From: Nocardia sp. NBC_01329 | GTDB taxonomy: Bacteria > Actinomycetota > Actinomycetes > Mycobacteriales > Mycobacteriaceae | Length of the DNA stretch: 64,000 bases | NCBI RefSeq assembly: GCF_035956715.1 | Contig: NZ_CP108381.1 | Location: forward strand, 5,240,001-5,304,000 | Reading direction: 5' to 3' | Part shown: one piece after another, positions 15,837 to 24,086 of the stretch | Numbering within the stretch: the stretch's first letter is position 1 | Layout: the number at the start of each line of letters is the position of its first letter | Made by a program: the position numbers and the translations under genes | Notes under the pieces: generated by a model | What the model was told of the DNA's origin: nothing | Database searches by the model: none | What the model saw: only the letters and a program-made list of their open reading frames with translations

Positions 15837-16793
15837 ATGAGCGAAGCCGTCAGCATCGAACGGCCACACCAACCGGACTATTCGACGGTCACGGCCGATG
15901 AACTGGCCGCCTACCGCACGGCGGAGAACCGATTCCGCGCCTCGAAGGCGGCGCGAGCGCTGATCGGCACACCCGACCCCGCTGCCGCGATCACCTGGCA
16001 GCAGGTATCACTACCCGGCCGCGAGCTCCCCGTTCGGGTGTATCAGCCCGAGCGTGGCAGCACGGACGAGCTGCCGCTCGTAATCCATGTGCACGGCGGC
16101 AGTTTCGTAGGCACTGCCGTGCAATGCGATTGGGCCAACAGCTACCTCGCCGCGCACCTGCCCGCGGTCATCGTCTCGGTCGAACACCGCCTCCTCACCG
16201 CCGACACCCCGCTGCCGGCCGCCGCCGACGACGGCTGGGACGTGCTCGAGCACGTACTGTTGCACGCCGCGCACTGGGGCGTCGACCCAGGACGGACCGC
16301 CGTCTTCGGCGAAAGCTGCGGCGCGCTGATCAGTGCCCTGACCGCGATCCGCGCCGAGCGCAACGGCCTGCGGCTGCGCGCGCAGGTGCTGGTCAATCCC
16401 GCCACCGATGTCACCGAGACGATGTTCGACTACCCCTCGATCACCGAATACGGCGATACCCCCACCGTGGCGACCGCGCAGTTCCGCGCGCAACTGGAGC
16501 TGTTCCGGCGATTGGCGATTCCCGCGGGCACCGACGCACGGGCGCTGTCACCGCTGTATGCCGACGCACTCGGCGAACTGGCGCCCGCGCTCGTGGTGGT
16601 CCCGACCCATGATCCGGTAGCCGACCACGGCCGCCGCTACGCCGAACGGCTACAGGCAGCCGGAACACCCACTCAGCTGCTCGAATACCCCGGAGCGACC
16701 CACGCCTTCCTCACCACGCCGGGTGTAACGCCACAGGCCGAGACCGCACGCGCGGACATCCTCGAGTTCCTCCGGGCGAGCCTCGCCCGATGA
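15837..16793 (+). CDS. HSL-family alpha/beta-hydrolase esterase
   Basis: 318-aa esterase of the hormone-sensitive-lipase family. The oxyanion motif is HVHGGSFVG (HGGS where HGGG is usual), the nucleophile motif is GESCGA, Asp is in VVPTHDPVADHGRRYAERL and His in GATHAFLTT. ATG 15837 follows GAGGAG by 4 bases; the frame extends upstream to 15699 but would run through the operators. It is controlled by the divergent TetR, so it probably hydrolyses an ester that induces it. Confidence 0.9.
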   Translation: MSEAVSIERPHQPDYSTVTADELAAYRTAENRFRASKAARALIGTPDPAAAITWQQVSLPGRELPVRVYQPERGSTDELPLVIHVHGGSFVGTAVQCDWANSYLAAHLPAVIVSVEHRLLTADTPLPAAADDGWDVLEHVLLHAAHWGVDPGRTAVFGESCGALISALTAIRAERNGLRLRAQVLVNPATDVTETMFDYPSITEYGDTPTVATAQFRAQLELFRRLAIPAGTDARALSPLYADALGELAPALVVVPTHDPVADHGRRYAERLQAAGTPTQLLEYPGATHAFLTTPGVTPQAETARADILEFLRASLAR

Positions 16794-16833
16794 CCGGGCC
16801 CAGGCCACCGGTGTGCCGAAAGGACGAACAGTC

Positions 16834-18384
16834 GTGAACCGCCGGGCATTTCTCCTCAGCGCGGCCGCGCTGTCCGCCAGCGCCTGCGGTGGCGGACAGA
16901 CCGCCGAATCGATCGTCGCCACCACGGCCGGGCAGGTTCGGGGCGCCCAGGAAGCAGGCGTGCATGTGTTCAAGGGCGTTCCTTACGCCGCCCCACCGCA
17001 GGGCGTGTACCGCTATCTGCCACCGCGACCGGTCCCGCCGTGGTCCGGGGTGCGCGATGCGTCGGCCCTCGGGCCCACACCACCGCAACCACCGACGCCG
17101 CCGCCATTGGACTTCTTCGCCCCGGCAATCCCCGGCGCGGACTACCTCAACCTGAATATCTGGACCCCCGAACCGGGTTCGGCGCGCCTGCCGGTGCTGG
17201 TGTGGATCTTCGGCGGCGGTTTCGACACCGGCAGCAACGGTCTCTACGACGGCCGGGCCTTCGCCCGCGACGGCGTGGTGTTCGTCGCGATCAACTACCG
17301 GCTCGGCGCCGAAGGCTTCCTGTTCCTCGACGACGGCGTGGCCAATGTGGCGCTCCTGGATCAGATTGCCGCGCTGGAATGGGTGCGCGACAATATCGCG
17401 GCCTTCGGCGGCGATCCCGGAAACGTCACTGTCTTCGGTCAATCCGCCGGCGCGATGGCCGTCGGCACCCTGCTGGCGATGCCGTCGGCCCAGGGGCTGT
17501 TCCGGCGCGCGATCCTGGAGAGCGGTGCCGGCAATCTCTGCTACTCCACCCACACCGCCCACGAGATCGGGCAGCGCCTCGCCGCGAAACTCGCGGTGCC
17601 ACCGATTCGCGAAGCGGTCGCCGAGGCTGGTGTCGAGCGGGTGCTCGCCGCCCAATCCGCGGTGATGAGCGACCTCGCCCGGCAACCGGATCCGCAACGT
17701 TGGGGCGGTGAGCCGGGATGCCGGGTCAACATGTGGCGGCCCACCCTCGACGGCGCTACCCTGCCCGCCAAACCCATCGACGCCATCACCGCCGGTGCCG
17801 GTGCCGGGGTGGATCTGCTGCTCGGCCACAACAGCGAGGAGGGCCGACTGTCGCTGGTACCGTTCCGCGATCTCGGCTCGGTCACCGAGGCGGAACTGAC
17901 CACCGCGATGCACCTGTACCGGCTGCCCGTCGACCGGGCCCTCCCCGCCTATCGCACCGCCTATCCTGCCGCCGATCCCGGTGCACTGCTGGCGATCCTG
18001 CAGGCGGACTGGTTCTACACCATCCCCGGATTACGGCTCGCCGACGCCCGGGCCGGCGGATCAGCGCCCACCTATCTGTACGAATTCGCTTGGCGCTCAA
18101 CTCAATTCGGCGGACAACTCGGCGCCTGCCACTTCCTGGAAGTCCCGTTCGTGTTCGACCGGCTGCACGACCAGCGAATGCAGTGGATCACCGGCCCGAA
18201 CCCACCACAGCAGCTGGCCGATCTGATGCACAACACCTGGGTCCGATTCGCCCGAACCGGTCTGACGCACTGGCCGCGTTACGAACCCACCCGCAGAACC
18301 ACCATGCGACTGGACCTCCACCCCACTCTCGTCGACGACCCGTACCCGGTCCGGAATCTGTGGGACGAAGTCGACCTGTACTGA
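16834..18384 (+). CDS. Type-B carboxylesterase, exported
   Basis: 516-aa type-B carboxylesterase (cholinesterase fold). The N-terminus VNRRAFLLSAAALSASACGGG looks like a twin-arginine or lipoprotein signal with a Cys at about 19, so it is probably anchored outside the membrane. Landmarks are GVPYAAPPQG, the nucleophile GQSAGAMAVG, the acid in GHNSEEGRL and His in GACHFLEVPFVFD. GTG 16834 follows AAGGA by 9 bases. It is 40 bases after the HSL esterase on the same strand, so the two may share an operon and act on related esters. Confidence 0.88.
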   Translation: MNRRAFLLSAAALSASACGGGQTAESIVATTAGQVRGAQEAGVHVFKGVPYAAPPQGVYRYLPPRPVPPWSGVRDASALGPTPPQPPTPPPLDFFAPAIPGADYLNLNIWTPEPGSARLPVLVWIFGGGFDTGSNGLYDGRAFARDGVVFVAINYRLGAEGFLFLDDGVANVALLDQIAALEWVRDNIAAFGGDPGNVTVFGQSAGAMAVGTLLAMPSAQGLFRRAILESGAGNLCYSTHTAHEIGQRLAAKLAVPPIREAVAEAGVERVLAAQSAVMSDLARQPDPQRWGGEPGCRVNMWRPTLDGATLPAKPIDAITAGAGAGVDLLLGHNSEEGRLSLVPFRDLGSVTEAELTTAMHLYRLPVDRALPAYRTAYPAADPGALLAILQADWFYTIPGLRLADARAGGSAPTYLYEFAWRSTQFGGQLGACHFLEVPFVFDRLHDQRMQWITGPNPPQQLADLMHNTWVRFARTGLTHWPRYEPTRRTTMRLDLHPTLVDDPYPVRNLWDEVDLY

Positions 18385-18553
18385 CGACGCACCCACCGAC
18401 CGGTACGGATCCGGATTGAACGACCGTGGTATCGAAGCCGAATTCGTCGCCGCCGACGCCCTCGAGTCGGCAGAGCTCGGCCGCACCGCTGTCCGTGCTG
18501 ACAACCGTCGCATAGCGAGGGCCCCATGATGTCGTACCCGGTCCGAAATCTGC
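18344..18553 (+). repeat. Short direct repeat at the esterase 3' end
   Basis: TACCCGGTCCGGAATCTG (18345-18362, inside the last codons of the esterase) recurs as TACCCGGTCCGAAATCTG near 18536-18553 with one mismatch. The methyltransferase fragment lies between the two copies. The arrangement suggests a local duplication or insertion. Confidence 0.6.
18420..18482 (+). pseudogene. Fragment of a SAM methyltransferase gene
   Basis: The frame DRGIEAEFVAADALESAELGRT matches residues of the intact methyltransferase at 19918 (DRGIEAEFVTADALESAGLDRT), and the DNA is closely similar to 20220-20282 on the same strand. Similarity stops after about 65 bases. There is no start, no SAM motif and no C-terminus, so this is a leftover of a duplicated or recombined copy. 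Confidence 0.7.
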
Positions 18554-18605
18554 TCACAGCAGATGAGGCGGCGGCGAACGCGTACCGACGTGCTGCGGGT
18601 CCCCG

Positions 18606-19817
18606 TCAGAGCGGGCGGTGGAATCCCGGTGAAGCGACGGCCAGTCGTAATCTGGCGTCGTCGCGATGGGACAGGATGAGTTCGTACCAATCCGGCGTAC
18701 GAACCTGCGCGGAGATACCGTCGATGCCGGTGGAGGTGGTCACCCCCCAGCCCAGTTGCTCCCAGGTCCGCAGGATCAGCGGCAGATAAGCCTGCGCGCG
18801 GTCCGGGAATGGTGGGTCGAGGAAGTAGCGGCTCTCGAGCCGATCCACCTGGTAGACATTGCCCGCATCGTCGTCGAACGGAAGTACGGTCTCGCCGTTC
18901 AGGCCGTCCTGAGGGCTGATACGCAGCTGGCCGTCCACCGCTTCGAGCAATTCCGCGACGAGACCGGCGATGCGCACCCGGGCACTCTCCTCGGTGAGTT
19001 CGGGATTCCAGATGACCGCCCGCGCCGCGCGAACCGTCGAGAGGGCCGCGACCTGTTGCCGGAGTTCCTCCGGGGTCGGCGGTGTCTCGGAGGCCGGGGG
19101 CTCGTGGGGACGATCGCGCGCCAACTCGAAACCGCAACCCATCAGATCGTCGAAGGTGCGACCGAAGTCCATGGGCCGCTCCATATCGCCGCCGAATTCC
19201 CAGCCGACGGTCCCGTCCGGCAGATCGGCGGAGACGAAATAGTTGGTTTCACCCAGGCCCTTGGCTATCAGCATCGCTCGATCGCCCGGAATGCGCTCGT
19301 CGCTATCCCAGTTCCGCACCGATTCGACCATGGCGAGCTCGGCATAGGTCCGCATATCGCGGGGACGGGTGGGGCCGAAGGAGAGACCGTCCAGATCGGT
19401 GAACCCGGCATGCACCATGCTGAGAAAAACCCGCAGCGACTCCGGCAACGCATCCCAGCAGGGCGGCACATCGGCCCCGAAGGTCGCCGGATCCCAGCCG
19501 ATCCGGAATTCGTGCGGTTGGAACGGCTTGCGAAGTGCGTAGAGCAGCACCCAGTCGCCACGGAGTAAACAGACACGGACATCGTCGAGGCATTCGGCGA
19601 GCACGGCACCGAACCGCGGCACCAGCTCGAACAGGTCGAGGTTCCACAGCGCCACCGCAGCCGCACTGCGGACGCGAGCATCGCCGGCGCCGGCGATCTC
19701 CGCCCACTGCGTGGGCACATGAGCGGCGGCCGAACTCCCCGGTTCGACGAGCAGCGCTGAGCCGGACCCGTATTCCGCTACGACCCGCGCGAAGTCCGAA
19801 GTGTCCACGGCATGCAT
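18606..19817 (-). CDS. Unknown two-part protein, possibly SUKH/SMI1-like
   Basis: 403-aa soluble protein with no signal peptide or membrane segment. The middle (LPESLRVFLSMVHAGFTDLDGLSFGPTRPRDMRTYAELA then GETNYFVSADLPDGTVGWEF and GRTFDDLM) resembles the SMI1/KNR4 (SUKH) pattern. The C-terminal 130 residues form a separate domain (AGLVAELLEAVDGQLRISP to SPGFHRPL). SUKH domains are often immunity proteins of toxin systems, but no toxin gene is adjacent. ATG 19817 was chosen because sequence upstream of it is antisense to the methyltransferase leader. I do not recognise it firmly. Confidence 0.6.
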   Translation of the reverse strand: MHAVDTSDFARVVAEYGSGSALLVEPGSSAAAHVPTQWAEIAGAGDARVRSAAAVALWNLDLFELVPRFGAVLAECLDDVRVCLLRGDWVLLYALRKPFQPHEFRIGWDPATFGADVPPCWDALPESLRVFLSMVHAGFTDLDGLSFGPTRPRDMRTYAELAMVESVRNWDSDERIPGDRAMLIAKGLGETNYFVSADLPDGTVGWEFGGDMERPMDFGRTFDDLMGCGFELARDRPHEPPASETPPTPEELRQQVAALSTVRAARAVIWNPELTEESARVRIAGLVAELLEAVDGQLRISPQDGLNGETVLPFDDDAGNVYQVDRLESRYFLDPPFPDRAQAYLPLILRTWEQLGWGVTTSTGIDGISAQVRTPDWYELILSHRDDARLRLAVASPGFHRPL

Positions 19818-19917
19818 TGAACAGCACTCGTCCGACAGATACTCGTCACTTCCCGGTATTCCCCGCTCGACATGCCACGATGTGGTTACCAGACCCGGGA
19901 ACAGGGAGGTGGCGGCA

Positions 19918-20598
19918 TTGCCCGAACAACCCGAGGACCGCACCGACGATCGGCTGGGCAGCAGACGGCCCACCAGCCACGAGCGCAGCAGCGGCCGCCC
20001 CTGGGACGCCTCTTATCGGGACGGTCCCGCCCCCTGGGACACCGGCCGCCCACAACCCGCCGTCGTACGAACAGCGGCGGAGGGCGGTTTCACCGGCTCG
20101 GTGCTCGACGCGGGCTGCGGCACCGGAGAGAACGCCCTGCACATCGCCGCGCTGGGGCTGCGGGTTCTGGGTTTCGACGTCGCCGTGACAGCCCTGGAAA
20201 CCGCACGCGCGAAAGCGGCGGACCGTGGTATCGAGGCCGAATTCGTCACCGCCGACGCACTCGAGTCGGCAGGACTCGACCGCACCTTCGACACGGTCCT
20301 CGATTGCGGACTGTTCCACACCTTCGACCGGGACGAGCGAATCCCGTACGTCTCGAGCCTGGCCTCGGTGACCGAACCCGGCGCGGTCCTGTACGTGTTG
20401 TGCTTCAGCGACGAGGGCACCGACCTCGGCCCGCACCCGGTGAGCCCGGAGGACCTCAACGACGCCTTCAGCCCTTCGGCCGGATGGAATATCGCCTCGG
20501 TCGAACCGGAACGGATCGAAACGAGATTCCACGAACATGGAGCACCGGCCTGGTGGGCGAGGATCGATCGGGTCCAGGCCGAGGACCCACGCCAGTGA
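19918..20598 (+). CDS. Class I SAM-dependent methyltransferase
   Basis: About 226-aa methyltransferase of the small class I group. Motif I is SVLDAGCGTGENALHIAALGLRVLGFDVA, followed by acidic ADALESAGLDRTFDTVLDCGLFHTFDRDERIPYVSSLA and the late strand GAVLYVLCFSD. The N-terminal SSGRPWDASYRDGPAPWDTGRPQP is typical of thiopurine-type or halide methyltransferase relatives. The substrate is unknown. TTG 19918 has GGGAGG 8 bases upstream, the best start; GTG 19909 is possible. It is convergent with the RNA-ligase-like gene. Confidence 0.82.
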   Translation: MPEQPEDRTDDRLGSRRPTSHERSSGRPWDASYRDGPAPWDTGRPQPAVVRTAAEGGFTGSVLDAGCGTGENALHIAALGLRVLGFDVAVTALETARAKAADRGIEAEFVTADALESAGLDRTFDTVLDCGLFHTFDRDERIPYVSSLASVTEPGAVLYVLCFSDEGTDLGPHPVSPEDLNDAFSPSAGWNIASVEPERIETRFHEHGAPAWWARIDRVQAEDPRQ

Positions 20599-20606
20599 CG
20601 ATCCTG

Positions 20607-21254
20607 CTACACGTCGCCGGCAAGCGGGATTCGCGCGATCGGTTCCCACGAATACGATGTCCGGCCTCGCTGCAGCAGCACCATGACGGCATCCACGACT
20701 CTCGTACTCACCGTCCGTTTGCTGCGATCGAGCCCGGCCACAGCAGTGACGACTTTCGGCGGGACGGGCCCGTCGTAGTTGCAATAGGCAAGAGTTATGT
20801 GCGGCTCGATGTTCGATGTTCGAACCGGCGGGCCCGAAGCCTGAACGGTGGCCGCCCGCAATCCCGAACGCAGTTCGTTGACGCGTGCGATCGGCGCGAT
20901 ATCGAAAACGATCGCGCTCGGCACCCGTCGCAAGGCACCAACGTGCAAGTCGAACGGCGGAATTGCGCGAAGGTTCTCCTGCGCAAGGGCTTCCGTTTCT
21001 CGGAGGTCTTCGGTCGATATTTCGCCTGGGCCGGCTATCCGCTCGAGTGTGAGATGAAGCGCCTGGAGGGGAACCAGATCGTAATACGGAAGTTCGATCG
21101 AGCGCTGGCTCTCTGCAACCAGAGAATGCAACGGCACAGAGTGCTCGAACGTCAGAAACCAGTAATAGCCGGCCGGGCCCGACGGCTTTACCCAGTGGCT
21201 CCGGAGCACATCGTTCTCATGATCTGGCTTCGCCGCCTCGTCAGTTCGTGCCAC
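20607..21254 (-). CDS. 2H phosphoesterase (2'-5' RNA ligase-like)
   Basis: 215-aa protein of the 2H phosphoesterase superfamily. Two HxT motifs are present: ALHLTLERIAG and PHITLAYCNYDGP. These active sites open cyclic phosphates or act on 2'-5' linkages; the substrate here is unknown. It starts inside the last codons of the XRE regulator (14-base overlap), so the two were co-transcribed and probably functionally linked. Confidence 0.82.
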   Translation of the reverse strand: MARTDEAAKPDHENDVLRSHWVKPSGPAGYYWFLTFEHSVPLHSLVAESQRSIELPYYDLVPLQALHLTLERIAGPGEISTEDLRETEALAQENLRAIPPFDLHVGALRRVPSAIVFDIAPIARVNELRSGLRAATVQASGPPVRTSNIEPHITLAYCNYDGPVPPKVVTAVAGLDRSKRTVSTRVVDAVMVLLQRGRTSYSWEPIARIPLAGDV

Positions 21255-22584
21255 TGACTGCTCCCATCTCGGAAATCACAGCGCGTGCAGTCTCCAGATG
21301 CGGCGAATCACCCCACCTCGAGGCGATATCGTCGGCGAATTCGGCGGCGCGAGTCCGCACCGGAACCATCGGCTCACCAGGGAAAGTATCGAGTGCGTCG
21401 ATCACGAGTGATACCGCGCGCTCCAGGTCTTCTTCCGGGCGGAGTACTGCCGAACGTGCCAGATCGATCTGCACCAGCGCCCGCCCCCAGGGACACTCGG
21501 ACCGGTCCATCTCGCGCAACGCCCTGCTCACGTAGTCCTCTACCCGATCCGGCATCCGCAAGGAAAGGTAAGCCGTTGCAGCGTTACCGGCTACTTGCGC
21601 TGAACTGTTTCCCTGCATCGAAATGCTGGAGAGTGCCTCCGTAGTCATATCGGCACCGCCCATCAGTTCGTAGGCTTCCTCTACCGCCCGATCCACACCC
21701 CGGACATCCCCTAGCTTGCCCAACGCCCTCGCCACACCGTTCATCTGCAAACGAACGCTCTATGGACCTCCTCGGGCCAGACCCAGCCCATCTCGAGCGA
21801 AGCCCAAGGCTTCGTCATATCGGCCCGCGTAGTACTCGCAATAACTCTGCATGCCGCGCGCCCATGCCTGGGTATTCGGCGATTCCGCCAGACCACTCAG
21901 CTGAAACGCCTCCGAACTGTAGGCACGGGCCAAGGTGAACTCGCCCGAACCCACATAGATGAAGCCGAGCAGCCCCGAGGTCTGCGCGGCTGTTTCGAAC
22001 AGCTGTTGCCGCTGCCCGGTGTTTCCACAGTCCTCCAACAAGGCCTCTATCCACCTTCTCTGGTTTACGAATCCGCCGACAAGCTTTGCAGCGTCTACCG
22101 TTTCGTAGGATTCGATGACCTGATGGATGTGTGCCGCCAATCCGGTTACAACCTCTGGATCGACCGATCTGCTCAGTCTCTGGATCCTCCCCAGCACCTC
22201 CAACAGCTCACTGGTGTTCTGGCTGTCCCCCGACCGTATTGAATGGATATCCCCCGCGCCGGTGACTTCCTGCGACGAGGGCGAATTCACTAGTCTCCGC
22301 GTTGTGCTGCGGATTGCGCGTTGAGTGTCGGACGCCACGCTACGCAGACGATTCAACGATCCGACGGCACCGACCACGGAATCTATTGCGGCGACCAGTT
22401 CCCGCGACGGCAGATTACCGTCCGCCCACTCCGCCATAGAAACGTACTGTCGCGAATAGCCGATCTTTCCAGCGAGAACCCGCTGGCTCATCCCCGCGTC
22501 GAGCCTGTGCTGTTTGATCTCCCGTGCCAGCCGATCGGCGATCGCGGCCGCCTCACCGTCGGGCGGTACGCTCCGGCCGGTCAT
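21241..22584 (-). pseudogene. XRE-family regulator split by an in-frame TAG
   Basis: An HTH_XRE domain (REIKQHRLDAGMSQRVLAGKIGYSRQYVSMAEWADGNLPS) leads a TPR-like helical repeat domain of the Streptomyces/Nocardia type. The frame stops at TAG 21760-21762 after GLGLARGGP, then continues in the same frame with SVRLQMNGVARALGKLGDVRG to 21241. CAG (Gln) to TAG by one transition explains it. ATG 22584 has GGGAGGGG 6 bases upstream and is the likely start; the frame is open to 22674. The second part has a TTG at 21750 and could restart. The product is either non-functional or a truncated regulator. Confidence 0.8.
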
Positions 22585-22740
22585 CGGATTCCCCTCCCAC
22601 TCATGAGCCCATTCTGACCCGTCATCCGTTATGGCAACCCTGATTTCTCCCAACTTGCCACCTTCTGCGCTCATCTCATCGGCGGTTCTCTGAAGCCGGA
22701 CAGCGCAGGAAGCGCGCCGAGTTCAGGAAGGCGGAACCTC

Positions 22741-22977
22741 ATGGAGAGCAGTGCACAGGAACCGGTCCCATCGCTACCGCTGAGAGGACCGATCAGCAAT
22801 CAGGCCATCGCACTCGCCCGAACGCTCTGGGACGACGACCACTGCACCGATCTCGCGCTGCTCGAACGGGTCGCCGCGGGGCTGCGGGCGGAGCGACCCG
22901 GGTCCCGGCCGCACCTGCAACACGAGATCGACTCCGTCATCGCCCGGTACCGGGCCCAGCATCGCCATGTCCGCTGA
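22741..22977 (+). CDS. Small unknown protein divergent from the XRE regulator
   Basis: 78-aa acidic helical protein (GPISNQAIALARTLWDDDHCTDLALLERVAAGLRAERPG). No domain is recognised. A GGAAGGCGG ribosome site precedes the ATG, and codon use is normal for the genome. Its 3' end overlaps the next gene by 11 bases. Divergence from an XRE/TPR regulator recalls the actinobacterial WhiJ-type layout of a regulator beside a small protein, but the small protein is not a recognised DUF397. Confidence 0.6.
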   Translation: MESSAQEPVPSLPLRGPISNQAIALARTLWDDDHCTDLALLERVAAGLRAERPGSRPHLQHEIDSVIARYRAQHRHVR

Positions 22978-23422
22978 TCGAGTGGCGTGGCCGATTTGCG
23001 ACGCCCATCCGGTCCCATGGGTCACCGCGGCGATGCTGGAGTGGATAAGTGGCACGTGCCCGCGTCGCTGGGTGCGGTGCCCCGAATCTCTCTACTGCTT
23101 GAAAGGGGCACCGGTGCTCGGCGGGCGGATCGGTGATCACGACCGCAATGTCACGGGAATCTGCCCGTGGATCGGTGTGCGGGTATTGGACACCGATCCC
23201 GAATGCGGGTGTGGGCCCACGATCACCACGCGACAACTACGGATCGTGCTCCGGGAGCGCGGGCGGCCCGATGGGGCGATCCGTTCGGTCGGCTGCCCCG
23301 GCCGGGGCTGCGGGGAGATCGTGTCGACGGGCGGTGGCCGGATCAGCCGCCACGGCGGTGGCCCGTGTCCGTGGGCGGGTACCCATGTCCTCGATCGCGG
23401 TGTGCACCCGCCGATTCTGTGA
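22967..23422 (+). CDS. Small cysteine-rich unknown protein
   Basis: 151-aa protein overlapping the previous gene by 11 bases. It has a repeated CP(W/R)xG pattern: [48 protein letters not shown] and [12 protein letters not shown]. The Cys and His residues could bind zinc or form a knuckle. Third-position GC is high, as in real genes. I know no family for it. Confidence 0.5.
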
Positions 23423-23588
23423 CCGGCGGGTGCGTGAACCGCAACCTCCGTGAACCGCAACCTCGGGGACCCGAGTTCCTCCACCCACTCGGCGAGCAAC
23501 TCCTCCGGCCGCGTCTGCGGAAGCGGCAGCCCGCGACAGTGCAGTAGTTGCAGGATCTGCCCACCCAGGCCCCGGGTCAACGCTTCTT

Positions 23589-24086
23589 TCACGGTTCGGC
23601 GCGAGTTGCCGGCTTCTCTCCTGTTTCCACCACTGCCTGCGGTGACGATGTCACCGGCGGCCGCCGGCGCGCCGTGGTGATGCTGTAGGTGAGGATCGAC
23701 GAGAGCAGGATCACCAGCACCGGGGCGACCACCGGCGCCCATACCAATTCGACCGGGAGCAGCGCCGCCGACGCTGCCGCCGCCGTCCACAGGACCGCGC
23801 CCACCACCGACGGGAGTGTGGTCGGGACGACCCCGCGCGGAGCCGTCACGGTCGCGATGTTCAGCAGATACGTGGTGGCCACCAGACCGGCCGCGGCCGC
23901 CGCGACCAGGCCGGTATCGGAGAGCGCGAGCATGCCGATCACCAGCAGTACCGCGCCGATCGCGGCCCAGCGCCACCACCAGCCGACCACCACCAGCACG
24001 ATCGCGGCGGGCGCCGCCCACGGCTGGATCAGGGCGACCAGCAGCACCAGCAGCGTGCCGGACAGGTGCGCGAGGAATTTGGTCAT
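23589..24086 (-). CDS. Membrane protein, last gene of the MoxR/DUF58 operon
   Basis: 165-aa protein with about five hydrophobic segments (LSGTLLVLLVALIQPWAA, AAIVLVVVGWW, GAVLLVIGMLALS, VGAVLLWTA-like and VVAPVLVILLSSILTYSI) and a charged tail. No domain is known. It overlaps the DUF58 gene by 4 bases (ATGA), so it belongs to that operon. Confidence 0.75.
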   Translation of the reverse strand: MTKFLAHLSGTLLVLLVALIQPWAAPAAIVLVVVGWWWRWAAIGAVLLVIGMLALSDTGLVAAAAAGLVATTYLLNIATVTAPRGVVPTTLPSVVGAVLWTAAAASAALLPVELVWAPVVAPVLVILLSSILTYSITTARRRPPVTSSPQAVVETGEKPATRAEP

